Part shown: positions 35,471-47,888 of the stretch, piece after piece
Numbering within the stretch: the stretch's first letter is position 1
Layout: each line of letters opens with the position of its first letter
Assembly: GCA_015680685.1 (NCBI GenBank)
Contig: MNCI01023346.1
Span: forward strand, 913,380-977,379
Length of the DNA: 64,000 bases
Reading direction: 5' to 3'
DNA from: Gnetum montanum
Lineage: Eukaryota > Streptophyta > Gnetopsida > Gnetales > Gnetaceae
Program-made: the position numbers and the translations under genes
The notes under the pieces: generated by a model
Told to the model about the DNA's origin: nothing
Database searches by the model: none
What the model saw: only the letters and a program-made list of their open reading frames with translations

Positions 35471-35808
35471 ATGGCCCCTAAAAGAGGACAACAAGGAGGA
35501 CCTTCTCAAGGTGCAATTGAACGCCCAGGGGGAGACAGAGACCAAGGACCTCATGAAGAACATGCAGAGCAAGAAGCACAATCATTCAACATCCATCAGG
35601 GACCTCCTATCACTGCACAATCTGGCCAAGCAAAAGGTGGAGAGGTCACAGTTATATGCAGCATGGCATGTCAAGTCCAATCAAGTGTTCCTGCAGCTAC
35701 TATGTCCATGAAAAGTGCCGACTCCATCAAACATTGGAACATCGGCATGGATGGCTCATAATCCTTGGATAGAAGAGGAGAAATGTCAAGTGCTTCTTCA
35801 ATGGTACC
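35471..35808 (+). pseudogene. Element A ORF3, 5' part (interrupted by B)
   Basis: It starts MAPKRGQQGGPSQGA, like B (MAPK) and D (MALKRP). TAA at 35759-35761 lies in frame. The frame continues without shift across the B insertion into 48793-48865, giving only 137 codons, against about 930-950 in B and D. A's ORF3 has therefore lost its central domain. The protein's role is unknown; in Athila this position is often called env-like. Confidence 0.72.
35804..35808. other. Target-site duplication of B, left (GTACC)
   Basis: Repeated at 48788-48792. Joining across keeps A's ORF3 in frame. Confidence 0.87.
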
Positions 35809-36693
35809 TAATGAGTGGCTAGGTACACCTACACCCAACCATACGAATCACGGGCGTTCACACGCAACTTGGTCAAATTCCATAGACTATAAGGCCTTAA
35901 CATACACCAGACCCTAACTAGCAAAACCTTGGGTTAGAACAGTCGTTGTCTTCTTAATCTCACTTGTGACGTTCTTTTTGCGATGTTTAAGTGAGATTAA
36001 GGCTAATGATTTTTATAGCTTTTTACTTATCTTTTGGCATCTAATAATCTTGGAAAGTAAGGCTAGAATATTAAGTAATCTATGATTATCTTAATCTATA
36101 TCCTAACTACTCCTAACATAAGTATATGATCCCATCTTCCAGGCACGTTCTGAACATTTCCTAAACACTACTGGGTTACCAGACATTAAGCGTCACTAGG
36201 CTACCAAGTGTTGGGTTTACGTTTGAGATGGTCGTACTTGTGACTTTTATGAACTACAAGGGAGTGATAGCAATTAAAATAACAAAAATAGAAACTTAAG
36301 TAATTATCAAAGCATAAACATATTAAACTATTGAATGCATTAAATGGCTAAGTACAAATGCTGCAAGGAATGCTTGAAAATATTATCTTTATTGCCATCA
36401 TGCCAATGGGCTTAGATACATCAACACTCGAATAAAGAGTCGGTCACTTTTCTTACACCTACTGCGAACACTTAGAAAATATTCTATCTCATGCAAGAAC
36501 AAACTGCAAGAGCTTCGCTACAACTGACAAAAAGATATCTAAATGAGGTGAAAGGCCCTCTTATTTATAGGCCGAAATAGGCTTTGCTTAAACGGGGCCA
36601 TGTCGACACATGGAAGGCTACGTCGACAAGGCCGCGTCGACGCGGCTGCATATACGTGGCCTAGTCGACGTATTGACTAATGACACTTCATCA
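35809..36693 (-). repeat. Element B 3' LTR (left copy)
   Basis: Collinear with 47889-48787. It carries GTCGAC palindromes (36602-36670) and a TATA box (minus TATAAATA) at 36569-36562. Confidence 0.9.
36562..36675 (-). promoter_or_regulatory. B LTR promoter: CGTCGACG palindromes plus TATA box
   Basis: Four GTCGAC sites, including CGCGTCGACGCG, plus GCATATACGTGG precede CCTATAAATAAGAGG on the minus strand. The other LTR has the same layout at 48642-48765. Confidence 0.68.
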
Positions 36694-36705
36694 TACCCCC
36701 ATGAC
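36694..36705 (-). other. Element B polypurine tract
   Basis: The minus strand reads TCATGGGGGTA before TGATGAAG. The preceding ACTCGAGGATGAGTTTTTACTTAG is conserved in A and D at the same place. Confidence 0.75.
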
Positions 36706-36932
36706 TAAGTAAAAACTCATCCTCGAGTTACTCTACAATTTGGAAGGTATGGATTTTTATTTACAACGCACATGACTTGACACACACATGCACAACATCA
36801 ATTTGACCAAGTGCCTGAGTTACAAAGAAGGACAAGTTACAAAAAATGGTGGTGTTTAGAGAAAAAATTGAATACCTTGCTGGTCCTGGAGTCTCTACCA
36901 TGTAGAATGATGCACAAAATTGTTGGAGAAGA

Positions 36933-39784
36933 TCACACCATCCCTAGGGGTAGTGGTTCTGATGAACCTTCACCAGCCTCTAGTCCATGCGATGGTGATG
37001 GCATGAATAATGGCTACCCCACAGCAGCTGTAGCTTCTGGAGGCAACCGAAAAGCCTCCAAGAGAGCCCTCATTTTTTCTTCTTTTCTTCTGGGATCGTT
37101 CACTGTCTAGGCAGCTTCACCAATGTGTGCTGGAACTAGAACCTCCCAAGGGCATGGCAACTCCAGGAAGAGTTCTTTCAGGTTGACAAACCAGGCTGCA
37201 AACTGCTTTTTTTCGATGTCAAATGCTCGGATTGATGCCTACAGTTGCTGGTAGTCATTCATTCGACAGGCCAAGTTCTCTGCGACTGCACGTTGTCCTT
37301 CAAATCATGTGTGAATAACCTCAAGTTCCATGTTTGTTGTTTCCAGTTTTTGCTTTGTTGCTTTATGTGCCTAGAACTCACCCTCATATAGAGAATACAA
37401 GGCGGCCACTTGCTTTTCCAATTCTGACCACAGTCTCCCGGCTGTGAGCATAGCCAAGTTTGCATAGTGAAGGTTGGCAAGCTCCATATATTCTGTCATC
37501 TCCTCAATCTGCAGCTCCTTAAGGCAGATTTTAGCTTGATTGTAGGCATTCAACCCATAAAAGATAGGTTTCCATACCTCACCTCCTTCTCAAAGCTGTT
37601 GAAGTGCTTGGTTCATTTTGGCCTTTGTGACTTGAATCTACTTTTTATTTACTTCCTTTTGTAATCCCACTTGGTCCCTGTAATTATTTTTGATATTTTC
37701 AAATTTCAGGGCCTCATTCTTCCAAGTGGTGATTTCAATTGCAGATTTCTATCGCAAGTCCCAAACCTCCTCCATTGACAGATTTCGGTTCTCAGCAGCC
37801 AACCTTCTTATGCCAGCATTCACCCTGGCTAGTTCTTATTGCTATTGGTGGATAAAATTTTTCATGTCTTCATTTTCTGCACCAACATTACGCAGGCAAT
37901 GAACCTCTGCGATCAATTGGACGTTTTCCTAGTGAACCTCTGCGAAGTCCTTGTCTAAATGATGTGCTTGAGCATCTGCTAAGGACTTATCGAAGATTTT
38001 CGACTCTCGCACATTCTCAACGATCTAAAGTTTGAGTTGAAGTTGTTGACAAGCTTCATCTTTGGTGATTTTGCGGTTGAGGATGGTTGGATCAGCAAGT
38101 TGGGCTTTTAATTGGGCTAATTCCATTGCTAAGCGCTGACAAGCGACTTGAGCAGCTTCAAGTTACCCTTCCAAAACAAGGCTCTTACCCCTTGCCAAGA
38201 GCAACTTTGACTGGGTTGCAGTAATATTGTCCGGAAGGTCGAAGAAATCTGAAAGCAGTTGCCTAGTTCCCACTAGTTGGTCCAACAACTCCTCATGTTG
38301 GGCTGCATCAATCTTGCTACACGAAGTTCCGGCAGATGCCTGTACATCTTAAAGTCCATGAACGTCCAGTACAGGTGCTGTCGGTGCATTGAGAGCCGTA
38401 GCAATTATATCAGCAACCACTTCAGCCACAATCTCTTGTCCTTGGTGTTGCATCACTAGGACTGTTGCCCCTTCACCATCTTCCAAGCGTACTGAAAAGG
38501 TAGTAGCATTCCTAGAAATTTCGAGAAATAACTATTATGTGGATGTTGTCACCCCTCGGACACTAGGATCTATTCGTGTAGACACTTGCGTTCGAGCTGC
38601 GGAGAACATCGGCCCTACTCTTTCAAGCAAGCTAACTGATTGAGCCACTTGCTCCAGGTGGCTCATTGCAGGGCGATGGACTGAAGGGTCTTCTCCTCCC
38701 CGAGTCCTACCAGATTACTCTTGCTGGCTCAAGAGCATTTGTTGGATTACATAGATGTGTTCTGTTATGGTTTACAAACCCGACCTTGTTGTTTAATCAG
38801 GTGGTGGAGGTGGTTGCTGCTCCTCCTCTGTCTGTGTGGTGGCAGGAGTTTTATCCTTCATCATTTCTCGCTAAGAGGCAATCAGGGCATGCCGAATTAT
38901 ATCATTGGAGTACCATGTTATCCCTGCCTGTTTGCACAACTTCTGGATTAGGCAGGGAAAGGGGAGAGCTCGTTTTCCACATTCGCTTTCAACAAACCTC
39001 TTTTCAATCTCCAAGAATAACAACTTTGGAAGACTCATTGGGAATTTCCCACTCAAGGTGACACATGCATGAGCGGAGAAGGCTGTGATTTTGCTAGGTC
39101 TTACCATTGGGTTCAAGCGGTAAGATGCGATCTTTGAGTATACCCTCTTCGCCGTGGTCAAAGAGCCAAATTCCTTGCGCTCTGCCCCATAGCACCGTTT
39201 GGTCCATTCCGCTTTTACCTCTAGGTCAGCTTTTAGAATCTCCACCACATTTGCTCCAATCTCAGGCAACCCCAGAGCCTACGCTATTGCCTCTAAAGAG
39301 TAAGAGACATAAATATCTTTGATTCTTACTCTAGACCCCGGTTGTCGATTCGTCCAGAAGAGATAGGTCTCTCCTAAGTACCATTCACCACTGGTTGTGA
39401 TGATTGCCACATCGGAGAGTTTTGCAGTTGAAGCCTCACATCTTCTAGAGCGTTCTTGAGGAATGGTCCAAAGTTTAGCTTTTGGAGGACCATCCGTTGC
39501 ACTTCGTGCTGCTTGATAGCATCAAGACAGACCTCAGTCAAGGTGATCTCATGCCGTGGTGCTATCCCCAGAGTCTCATCCCCTTGCAATTGCTCGCTGG
39601 AAATATCCTCTTCAGGAATCTGATGGAAAAATTCCACATCAGATCCTTTGCGAAGAGGGCCAATTTCATGAGAGACCTCTGCGTGGTCTGGCTGCTACGT
39701 GCCTCATCCTCTTCTCGTTCATGGATGCTTATCCCTCGGTTGTGATGGTCCTTCACCCCTTGGATGCCTCAGTTTGGGTGCCAT
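36933..39784 (-). pseudogene. Element B ORF3 (Athila third ORF), broken
   Basis: ATG at 39784 (MAPKLRHPRGEGPSQ) to TGA at 36935-36933, about 950 codons with stops and shifts. Conserved pieces are VLQKLNFGPFLKNALEDVR (39500), YSKIASYRLNPMVRPSKIT, LPFPCLIQKLCKQAGITWYSND (38960-38895), and a long coiled-coil C-terminal half with LQIEEMTEYMELANLHYANL (37510-37450). The FPxLIxxLCxxAG motif is typical of the Athila ORF after pol (a plant-transposon domain). The end ...SSEPLPLGMV matches A's SMEEPLPLGTT. No signal peptide or fusion motif is evident, so env-like is only a positional label. Confidence 0.75.
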
Positions 39785-40007
39785 TTGCAATCAAACATAA
39801 CCACCCATTAGACTATGCATAAGTAGCTAAAGATGGTCCTTATACACCTTCTCAGTTCAACTAAGTTATGTTGTTGGCACGGGCATTCCTTTAAGTCTTC
39901 CAGAGTGTTAATTCATGGGTTAGAGTCGAAAACAACAAGGGATGAGTTGAAATTTAAACGGTTGTTTTCGTTTCTTCCCTTACAGGTGTGAAGTCTTAAT
40001 TAACTAA

Positions 40008-40071
40008 ATAATTAATTAATTAATTAATTAATTACACATACGCTTCACCCCCCCCCCCTCCCCCCCACGAC
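40008..40071. repeat. (AATT)n microsatellite and C-run
   Basis: An AATT tetranucleotide run is followed by C-runs of nine to ten and seven bases. On B's coding strand the C-runs are G-runs and lie in the presumed ORF3 leader. Confidence 0.8.
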
Positions 40072-40226
40072 TGAGAGCATACCTCTGGTTGCTTAAAAGA
40101 GCAAGGATCGGTTGATGTGGACACGCGATAGAACATAGGTGTGTAGGGAAGAGTTAGGCAGAAAAAATGGCAAAATCTCCTTCCAATTTTTGTGAGAAAT
40201 GATAACAATGTGAAGAGCAATGGGCC

Positions 40227-40306
40227 TATATATAGGGATTGGGTGCTACGTCAACAGGGCCCTGTATACGTAGCCCCCTGCATATATGGGGCCCCATATA
40301 TGCAGG
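40227..40306 (-). promoter_or_regulatory. Putative internal promoter of B ORF3
   Basis: A perfect 30-bp palindrome (40277-40306, arm CCTGCATATATGGGG) and GGGCCCTGTATACGTAG precede CCTATATATAGG at 40236-40225 on the minus strand. The arrangement copies the B LTR promoter and shares CCGTATAC and GCATATATG words with it. ORF3 begins 440 bp downstream. Confidence 0.5.
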
Positions 40307-41814
40307 TGTGTGCACCCGTTGACCAGCATTAACCAACCCAAAAAAAAGCCCGAAATGATGAATTTGAAATGCCAAATTGGGGTAGTTGAAGCACGTGAGA
40401 GGCCCGGTCATGGTTGAGGATAGGAGGAAGGTAATTGGGGCTTGAAAAAGAGTAAAAAATAGGAGAATGTGAGGCAAAAGAACTCCGCAGGGAAGAAATC
40501 GAGCAATGGGACCCTGAAAATAACCAACCATGAAATCCAAAGGATGGGAGACTTAATAAGAGAGACCAAGAATATGCAGGTGGGTCCTCCCTAGAGCAGG
40601 AAATAGCCTTAGTAGCCCCTGCATATCCTCAACATTGGGATCTGTGGGCCCTGGGGTCAAGAAATGGTACTCGCAAGTTAACACTCCTACCTAAGAGATC
40701 TTGCCAAGGCAGGAGAAGTCCATGGAAACCACGACGAACTCTCAAAACATAAAATGAGTAGTGAGGTGAGTTAAGAAGAGAAATGAGGGAAGAGAGAGAT
40801 GAGAGAATGGTAATTTTGATCATCAGTCACATGAAACCCCGTGTGCAGTTGTGGTTAAGTGACCCGGTAGAACCTTTCCTGAGTTTAGACCCAAAACCGT
40901 CTGCATACAGTGACATCGTAGCAATAGACGAAGCCCCGGCCATCCCCCAAGTAAGCAGGAATGCACCCATAGAGAACCACCACTCCAACAAACATGAGAG
41001 GAAGGAAGTGAAACAAGACTAAGTTAGAGGGAACGAAGGAAGTCCCATAACTAGTGCTTGTGGCCTATGAGAGGTAGTCTAAGGGGTGTGCTTTGAATTC
41101 AAACATAGTGATGTCATGATGATTTTTTTTCTTCGTGGAAACCACACCATGCAAAGACCCATGCGTGTTTGCATGCGTTCGATCAAGGGGTGTGCTTTGA
41201 ATCCTCATGTTTATTTGTTTTTTTTTCGAATTTTTTTTTCAATGAGGACCACACCATGCAAGGTTGAATTGCCTAAGAGCTTCCTTGGAGAAAAGAACGT
41301 GAAGTGGTAGAAAATCTGTAAGGACATACCAGCAACCCAGGGGACAAGAGAGAGTAAAGAATGTTGCATTCCCCTTAAAGTCACACCCGATTCAAACCAT
41401 TGGGTCATCCCTGAGTCTGGAAACTACACAAGTCACATATTAATTACAATGTTTTTAAGTGAAGGGGTTACATATTCCCAATAAAAGGAAAACCATGGAG
41501 TGGGTGAATGGGTGGATGACATGGACTCACTATTGGTTTTATGAGCTGAAAATAGACGTAAAGTCCAAGGACAACCATGTGAGGGCGGGAGCTATATAAC
41601 TAGGTGGACTATTGTTCATGACCCATTGCAACGAAAACCATCCGCACCTGACACCTGATGACAATAGGACGACGTATTAGTGATCACGTGAAAATGAAAC
41701 ACACACAAAGAAATAGAAAATAATTAAAGGAAAAAATTAACAAGAATTGGTAAACATATGAACGATGTTGAAAAACAAAAAATTACAAAATAGTGAGGGG
41801 TGTAGTGGAATGAA

Positions 41815-43165
41815 TTAGCAAGGATGATAGTCTCCCCTACAACTGGGTGGAAAGGAGGAGACGTGAAATATGGAGCAAGGCTGTCCTGGTGATGATAATG
41901 AGGTAGTAGCATTGGTTGAGTGGAGTTCATGGAAAGGTTTCAGTTGTTGGCGGTTGACCAACTGCATTCTCGTAGGATCCTCAGGTTTGTGGATAAGCAA
42001 GGCCCCGGATGAAAAGGTTTCGGAGACAATGTAAGGTCCCTTCCACAGTGTTTGAAACTTGGTCGATTGAGATACATGTAAGGGATTCCAATACAACACC
42101 TTGTCTCCACATTTGAATGTGACCTTCTGAATCCTAAGATCATGTTGTTTTTTGTTGTAGGCCTTATGGATCTCATTTGAAGATAAGGCCACTAATAAGT
42201 TCTCATCTAGCACACTTAAATTGATAAGTCGTTCACGTTGTGCTAGTGGGAGGTCAAGGTCTAAGTCACTAGCGATGGATAATGTGCGGAGTTTGGCCTG
42301 AATTGGAAGTGTTGGTAACTTTTCGTACACTAACTCATAGGGAGAGTACCCTACAGGGAGTTTTCAAGTGGAGCGATAGGCCCATAGGACATCGTTAAGT
42401 TTGGTACTCCAATACCTCCTATATTTGCTGATGGTTTGGGTAAGGATCTTGGTGATCTCCCTATTGGTGACTTCGGCACGCACATTGGCTTGGGGGTGAT
42501 AGGGTGTTGTAAATTTATGGATGACCCCCAAGTGTTGCATGATTTTGCGAAAAGTGACACTTGTGAAATGAGTTCCATTATCTGAAATGAGTGCACGTGG
42601 CACTCCAAACCTATTGACGATTTGTTGTTGGACAAATCATGTGACGGTGTTGGAAGAATAGTCGACGACGGCTGCTGCTTCTACCCACTTTGTACAGTAG
42701 TTCACAGCTACGATGATGTATGCCTTTCAATTTAACAAGGAAGTGATGGGCCCCATGAAGTCCATGCCCTAGATGTCGAAGGGCTCCAATGGCTGGATCC
42801 ACTATTGAGGTCCCTCCAACCGTGTCGTCATCCCACCATCTTTTTGGCATCGTTCGCAGAAGCGGGTGAACCATTGTGCATCCCTAAAAATTATGGGCTA
42901 GTAATACCCTGCAAGCAGAATCTTAATAGCTATGCAACGTCCAGCATAGTGGCCCCCACAAGGACCCTCACGAGCATCTTGAAGAACACATAGTGCATCA
43001 TCATCAGGGACATACCATCGAACAAGGCCATCTGTGCACACCTTGTAAAGGTGGCCATTGATTTCCATGAAGCACTTGGCCTTATGGAGAAAATATTATT
43101 TCTGCCGATGGTTCCACTCCTTTGGCAACTCTTGAGTAGTGAGGTAGGTGATGATGTGGTTGAAC
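41815..43165 (-). pseudogene. Element B integrase, with stops
   Basis: The HHCC finger reads EGPCGGHYAGRCIAIKIL...RFCERCQKDG (42980-42850). The core has MDFMGPIT, FGVPRALISDNGTHFTS (42610-42560) and HPQANVRAEVTNREI, the last with Glu in place (QANVRAE for the usual QANGQAE). WAYRST and GYSPYELVYEKLPTLPIQ follow, and the C-terminal region CGDKVLYWNPLHVSQSTKFQTLWKGPYIV runs to about 42000. Integrase inserts the cDNA. At least five stops are present. Confidence 0.87.
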
Positions 43166-44117
43166 CAAGGTGATTCCTTGGGCACCTGCAAATCAACTAC
43201 ACCTACGAAGAGGAGTTCATCTGGAAATTGGTTGGAGAGGGGCTCCTCCTCTTCTGTGTCATCCCATCGTAACCGAGACAAGTGGTCAACCACCACATTC
43301 TTGGTTCCCTTTCGGTCTACCATGGTGAGATCAAACTCTTGAAGAATCACCAGCCACCAGATGATGTGGTGGCTCACCGTTGGTTTGTTCATCAGGAACC
43401 GAATAGCACTGTGCTCAATATGCACGAACACCTTGTATCCAAGCACATAGTGTCAAAATTTTTCCAAGGCAAACACCACCGCCATCAACTCCTTTTCGAT
43501 GGTGGTGTAGTTAAGCTGAGCACCCACAATGCTATGGCTTGCACAGTGGATATAGTATGGACGTTTTTGATCGTCACACTGTGTAAGCATGGCTCCCAAG
43601 GCATAATTAGATGCATCCTTCATGATGTGGAAGGGCTTGGACCAATCAGGTGCCCGTAGAACTAGAGTTTCTATGAGTTTTTATTTAAGTAATTGGAATG
43701 CAGATTCACATTCCTTGGTCCAGATGAATGGAGCATCCTTCTTTGTAAGTTCTACCAACGGCTTGGTGATCTTCGAGAAGTTTTCAATGAAGCGTCGGTA
43801 GTAACCAATGTGGCCAAGGAATGGCCGAATATCTTTTACGGTGCTTGGTTGGTGGGTGATTCCTTGGATGACCCTGATCTTTTCAGGATCCACACTAATC
43901 CATATCTTTGAGATGTGATGCCCTAGCACAATGCCTTCTTGAACCATCAAATGGCTTTTCTGCCAATTGAGCCATAGATTAGTGTCTACACACCTTTTTA
44001 GAACCTACTCAAGATGGTCCAAGGCTTGCTCAAACATGGCCCCATAGGTAGAGAAGTCATCCATGAAGATTTCTACCCCAATGCCAATCTATTGCTAGAA
44101 GATGCTGAGGACAAGGC
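43096..44117 (-). pseudogene. Element B RT (C-terminal part) and RNase H
   Basis: The RT catalytic motif is FMDDFSTYG near 44072-44045 (Athila type FMDD). It is followed by LNWQKSHLMVQEGIVLGHHIS, FLGHIGYYRRFIENFSKI and FIWTKECESAFQLLK. RNase H has YALGAML, ASHSIVGAQLNYTTIEKELMAVVFALEKF and GTKNVVVDHLSRL. Several stops are present. Confidence 0.87.
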
Positions 44118-44266
44118 NNNNNNNNNNNNNNNNNNNNNNNNNNNNNNNNNNNNNNNNNNNNNNNNNNNNNNNNNNNNNNNNNNNNNNNNNNNNNNNNNNN
44201 NNNNNNNNNNNNNNNNNNNNNNNNNNNNNNNNNNNNNNNNNNNNNNNNNNNNNNNNNNNNNNNNNN
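44118..44266. other. 149-bp assembly gap in B RT
   Basis: N run within the RT palm/fingers. Confidence 0.99.
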
Positions 44267-44830
44267 GAATAGATGAACCCCACTTTTAGCAATTGTTCAA
44301 TTTCATCTTTGACGACCTGCTTCAATTTGGGGTTCAATCATCTTTGTGGCTGTCATCGTGGCTTCATGGAGGGGTCAATATAGATCCGATGTTGAAAAAC
44401 CCGAGGATCAACTCTAGTTAACTTAGGATATGACCATGCAAACACAACATCCCATTTATTCACCACCTTCAGCAGCTTCTTTTTCTATTTAGGAGCAATG
44501 GTGGCATTGATGATTACCGGCTTTCCATTTTATAAAAATGCATATAATAAGTGAGCTAGTAAGGCCTTGAGCTCTAGGGGCTCTTGTTTAAAGCTTTCAA
44601 GGATTTGCAACTTCCCCCAGTTATCATGGTCATCAACAGTGGAGACCTGTTGCTGAACATCTTCCATTTCGTCCATGCTTTCGACATAGGCTTGTACGAG
44701 CCCCTCAGACGTTACCATGCATAATGCACTGCTAGCAAAATCAGCTATCAGCCACTGGGTGCCCTCTTGGTTTGTGGCTGTTACGTACAGGCACTGTTGA
44801 ATAGGTGATTCCTCGGTACACCAACTGCAT
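44267..44830 (-). pseudogene. Element B RT, N-terminal part and linker
   Basis: MNPKLKQVVKDEIEQLLKVGFIY at 44337-44269 is the conserved RT entry (NPxxxxVVKxEIxxLLxxGxIY). Upstream, an acidic linker (MDEMEDVQQQVSTVDDHDNWGK) and a VFQHRIYIDPS-type segment fit Athila pol. Confidence 0.8.
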
Positions 44831-45310
44831 GCTTAAATGGATATCTGCTTAGCGGAATGCACTTCTTCTCGATCTTCCCAAAAGGATTTTCCTTTGAAAT
44901 TTCAAGGGACAGATCTCGGAGTCCTAGTTGTGCATCCACCATGCTCAACAGGCTCTTCCCATTATGATTGGGAAGTTCCCCTTACAATTCTCCACACGGA
45001 TGACAAGGAAGTCAGCAGGATAAGACCACCCACAAACGGTGGTCACAATGTCCTCCACCAATCCCAAGGGAACGGTGATGGATTGGTCTGCTAGCTCGAG
45101 TCGAATGTTGCTCTTCTTTAGCAGGGGTAGGTTCTAGTTCCTGTACATGTCACGAGAGATAAAATTGACTCCTAACCCTGAGTCCAGAAGGGCTTTACAT
45201 GGCTCGTTCCCTACCACCTGAAGATAGATGAGGGGGCTTCCTAGATCAGTCAATTTCTGGGAAAGATGACCTACCTTGATCCAGTCGATCACAGCATGTG
45301 TGAGTATGAC
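44831..45310 (-). pseudogene. Element B aspartic protease
   Basis: CKALLDSGLGVNFISRDMYR near 45200-45140 has an intact D-S-G. SIRLE-like sequence, LADQSI, then VTTVCGWSYPADFLVI and NFPIIMGRA follow. It aligns with D's protease along its length. Frame broken by stops. Confidence 0.8.
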
Positions 45311-45504
45311 CGTCTAGATGTTGGAGTGTGGTTGGCTTGAAGGCTACTCTAGCAGTGGAACAGTGGAGATGCTTGGAGGTTCAGAGGCACTGGCCACAAG
45401 TGTATGTGAGGGTATGTTCAGATTATTGGGCTGAAAAAAAGGACATTTTCGTGGCTTGGGTTCTAGTCCACTTGGCTGAGGTGCCAGTTGTAAGTTAACA
45501 GCCC

Positions 45505-47720
45505 TCATAGTGTTTCGTTGCTGCGGCTATGGCGGTATCTCTCCCTGCATTGGTGGAGCAAGTGGTAGCTGAGTGGGATGTTATGGAAGAGTGGTAGGAG
45601 AAGGTGATGGAGGATATAAGAGATGTGGGTTTTCCCCCTGGGTGATGGAGATTGAGGTAAGAAATATTTCGAAGGGTGGTAATAACTTGGAAAGGCTACA
45701 TGACTGGAAGAGTCCCATGGAAAGACTGGTTGTTGAACATAATACCCATAAGGATCTAGTTGTTTGTAAGGGTACTGCTGCCTTGGAGGTGGCATCCCCC
45801 ACACTTGTGGGTGCCACCACTACTAGAAGTATTCAGAAGGTTGCGGTGGTGCTTCACTTGGATAGTATCCTTGCTGTTGATGGAATTGCCTTAGGTTGCC
45901 TTGTGGGTAAGGCAACCTTCGAGGTGTTTGCCTCTTCGCCAAGCGAGGATTCAATGCATACACCCCAGACTCTTGAAGATGTGACACCACACGGCAACAT
46001 CCTTTAAGATGTTCATATTGGCATATGCCACATTCATCATCCTCCTTGGTGTCAGAGTCTACAACCTGCTCTGCTACAACAACCTTGCCCTTACCCTTAT
46101 AGTGGGCATGTTTAGCTTCCTTCTTCCTGCGCTGATCGCGATCATTACCTTGTTCTCTGGACTCTTCTGCAATTTTCAGCATACTCTGGAATTTTTCATC
46201 CAAAGAGTCCCACATCTTATCAACCTTTGCTAATATTTTAGATGCAAACTTTTGTAAAGGAAAAGTCTTTCGGTTCACCGCTACTTCCAGTGGTGATTCC
46301 TCCTCCTCGTCACAGAATTGGACCTCCCTCTTTCTGATGGAGGGATCCCGATTAAATTCTTCTACACTCTCCTTTTTTCTAAGTTCCCCTTCTTCCTTGG
46401 CCACCTACTCAATGAGGCGCTACAATTGATGGGCCCTTAGCTCTGATAGTTGTCCCTAGGCGTACACGCCAAGGATCTTTTGCGTTTCAAAATGGAGCCC
46501 ATCAATGATGTGGTGAAGCTGTGCCCGCTGAGAGTAGCCATGACTAGAGCCCGATATAGCAGTGAATAGTATCTACTCGTGGCTGCATCCAGGGTTCATG
46601 ATTACCTTGCTTCCACCCTTGGATCTGACATCCCAGGTTCGCCACTCTGGAGTATGTTTGATACTTGTCATTGAAAATCTCAAGCATCGTAGTCCATCTT
46701 CTGATTGATTCCGGTTCCAAAGATCGGTACCAGTTTTCTGCTTTCTTGATGAGTGTGCGAGGGAACAGTTTTAGCTTTTGCCAATCATTGTCAATGTTCT
46801 GCAGGGTGCAAGCATCATGGAATGCTTACAGGTGAGTTTACGGATCACAGTTGTATCCCCCTCCAAATCTAGGGATGTTGTTCATATCAACGCGCTTGAT
46901 CCGGCTATCCTTCACATGCCTACTAGGGATCTGAACTACCTTGGCGATTTGGAGCATGCTCCAAGTAGCCAACAATGGCTCATGATAGTCATAGTCCTGC
47001 TGAGAACCATGATGTCTACGATGATTCCTCATGTTGTCCCTTTCCGTTCTTTTGACCATTGTCCTTTTGCTCCTTTCTACCCCAGTTACAATCAGAGCCT
47101 GAGCTAGATGAAGGTATAGGAGAGCGAGAGGATGGAGAAGAAGGAGAGGAATTGCCACTACTCTGGTGTCAATCTCCCCCTCTACCCTGATGACGGCCTC
47201 GATCATCCTGCCCATCCTTGCTACGCGACCCTCCATCCCCTTGAGGATCTTGGTCACTTAGAAGCTTGTTCTAAATGATGGATTGAAGGATCTGCTACCC
47301 TAGGGGAAGTTCGGTTGAATGGGAATTAAGAAAGATGGGATCCCCATCATCCAGCAGCCCTTGCGAGAATAAGGGGTTACTAAATTATTTTTCCTTCAAG
47401 TGTTCATATCTTTCTGCCTACTGCTAGTCTCATGCTCGTTGAGCCTTAGTGGGATGATAGTCCCGGTAGTCATGGTCCTCCATGACGTACTCCACTCCAC
47501 TATCCTGGATGCCCAGTCTGGCTAGATTGTGAAATAGCATTGCAGGAGCTGATCAATCGGGTGGTAGTACGATGTTGCCCTCCATGTCCCGCAATCGTAG
47601 ATGCTCATCCTAATGTAGGATGAATGTGAAGCTAGGGACATATTCATCGGGATGCTTGTATACCACCCAACATTCTTGTGGCATCAGTGGCTTGGATACA
47701 TCTCACCTGTGAGAAGAAGC
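45505..47720 (-). pseudogene. Element B gag
   Basis: Broken into several frames. PDEYVPSFTFILH and LRDMEGNIVLPP (about 47640-47570) match D. The core IPRFGGGYNCDP, LQAFHDACTLQNIDNDWQKL and AENWYRSLEPESIRRW lies at 46880-46680. The well-preserved C-terminal part, 46404-45823, reads MAKEEGELRKKESVEEFNRD, then KVDKMWDSLDEKFQSMLKIAEE and a Cys-rich ECGICQYEHLKGCC zinc-knuckle-like motif. A Tyr/Pro-rich tail ends it. Confidence 0.82.
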
Positions 47721-47870
47721 CAAATTGGATGTTAGATGATCCATTTAATCAGTGTACCTTATGTTTACTTTAATCCGCCTAGCATGCGTAAGTGTTGCTA
47801 TCCTGGGTCCATTCCAACTACGTGAATGATAATTTCACTAAGGTTAGATGATGCATGTAAGACTAACAAT

Positions 47871-47888
47871 CCCCGACAACGGCGCCAA
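47871..47888 (-). other. Element B primer-binding site (tRNA-Asp)
   Basis: The minus strand reads TGGCGCCGTTGTCGGGGA just inside the 5' LTR. It has one mismatch to the plant tRNA-Asp 3' end complement. Confidence 0.85.

Larger units (their letters stand above)
39785..41814 (-). other. Element B spacer between integrase and ORF3
   Basis: Noncoding. On the minus strand it begins near the polypurine-like GTAGGGGAGA (41840-41831), contains the block shared with A and D (near 40760-40560), then the palindrome/TATA cluster at 40306-40227, a G-rich run at 40071-40048 and an (AATT)n run at 40034-40008. Confidence 0.65.

Noticed and set aside
36933-39784. ORF3 of B as a true envelope protein
   Set aside because: No signal peptide, furin-like site or fusion/transmembrane pattern is visible; the C-terminal half looks coiled-coil.
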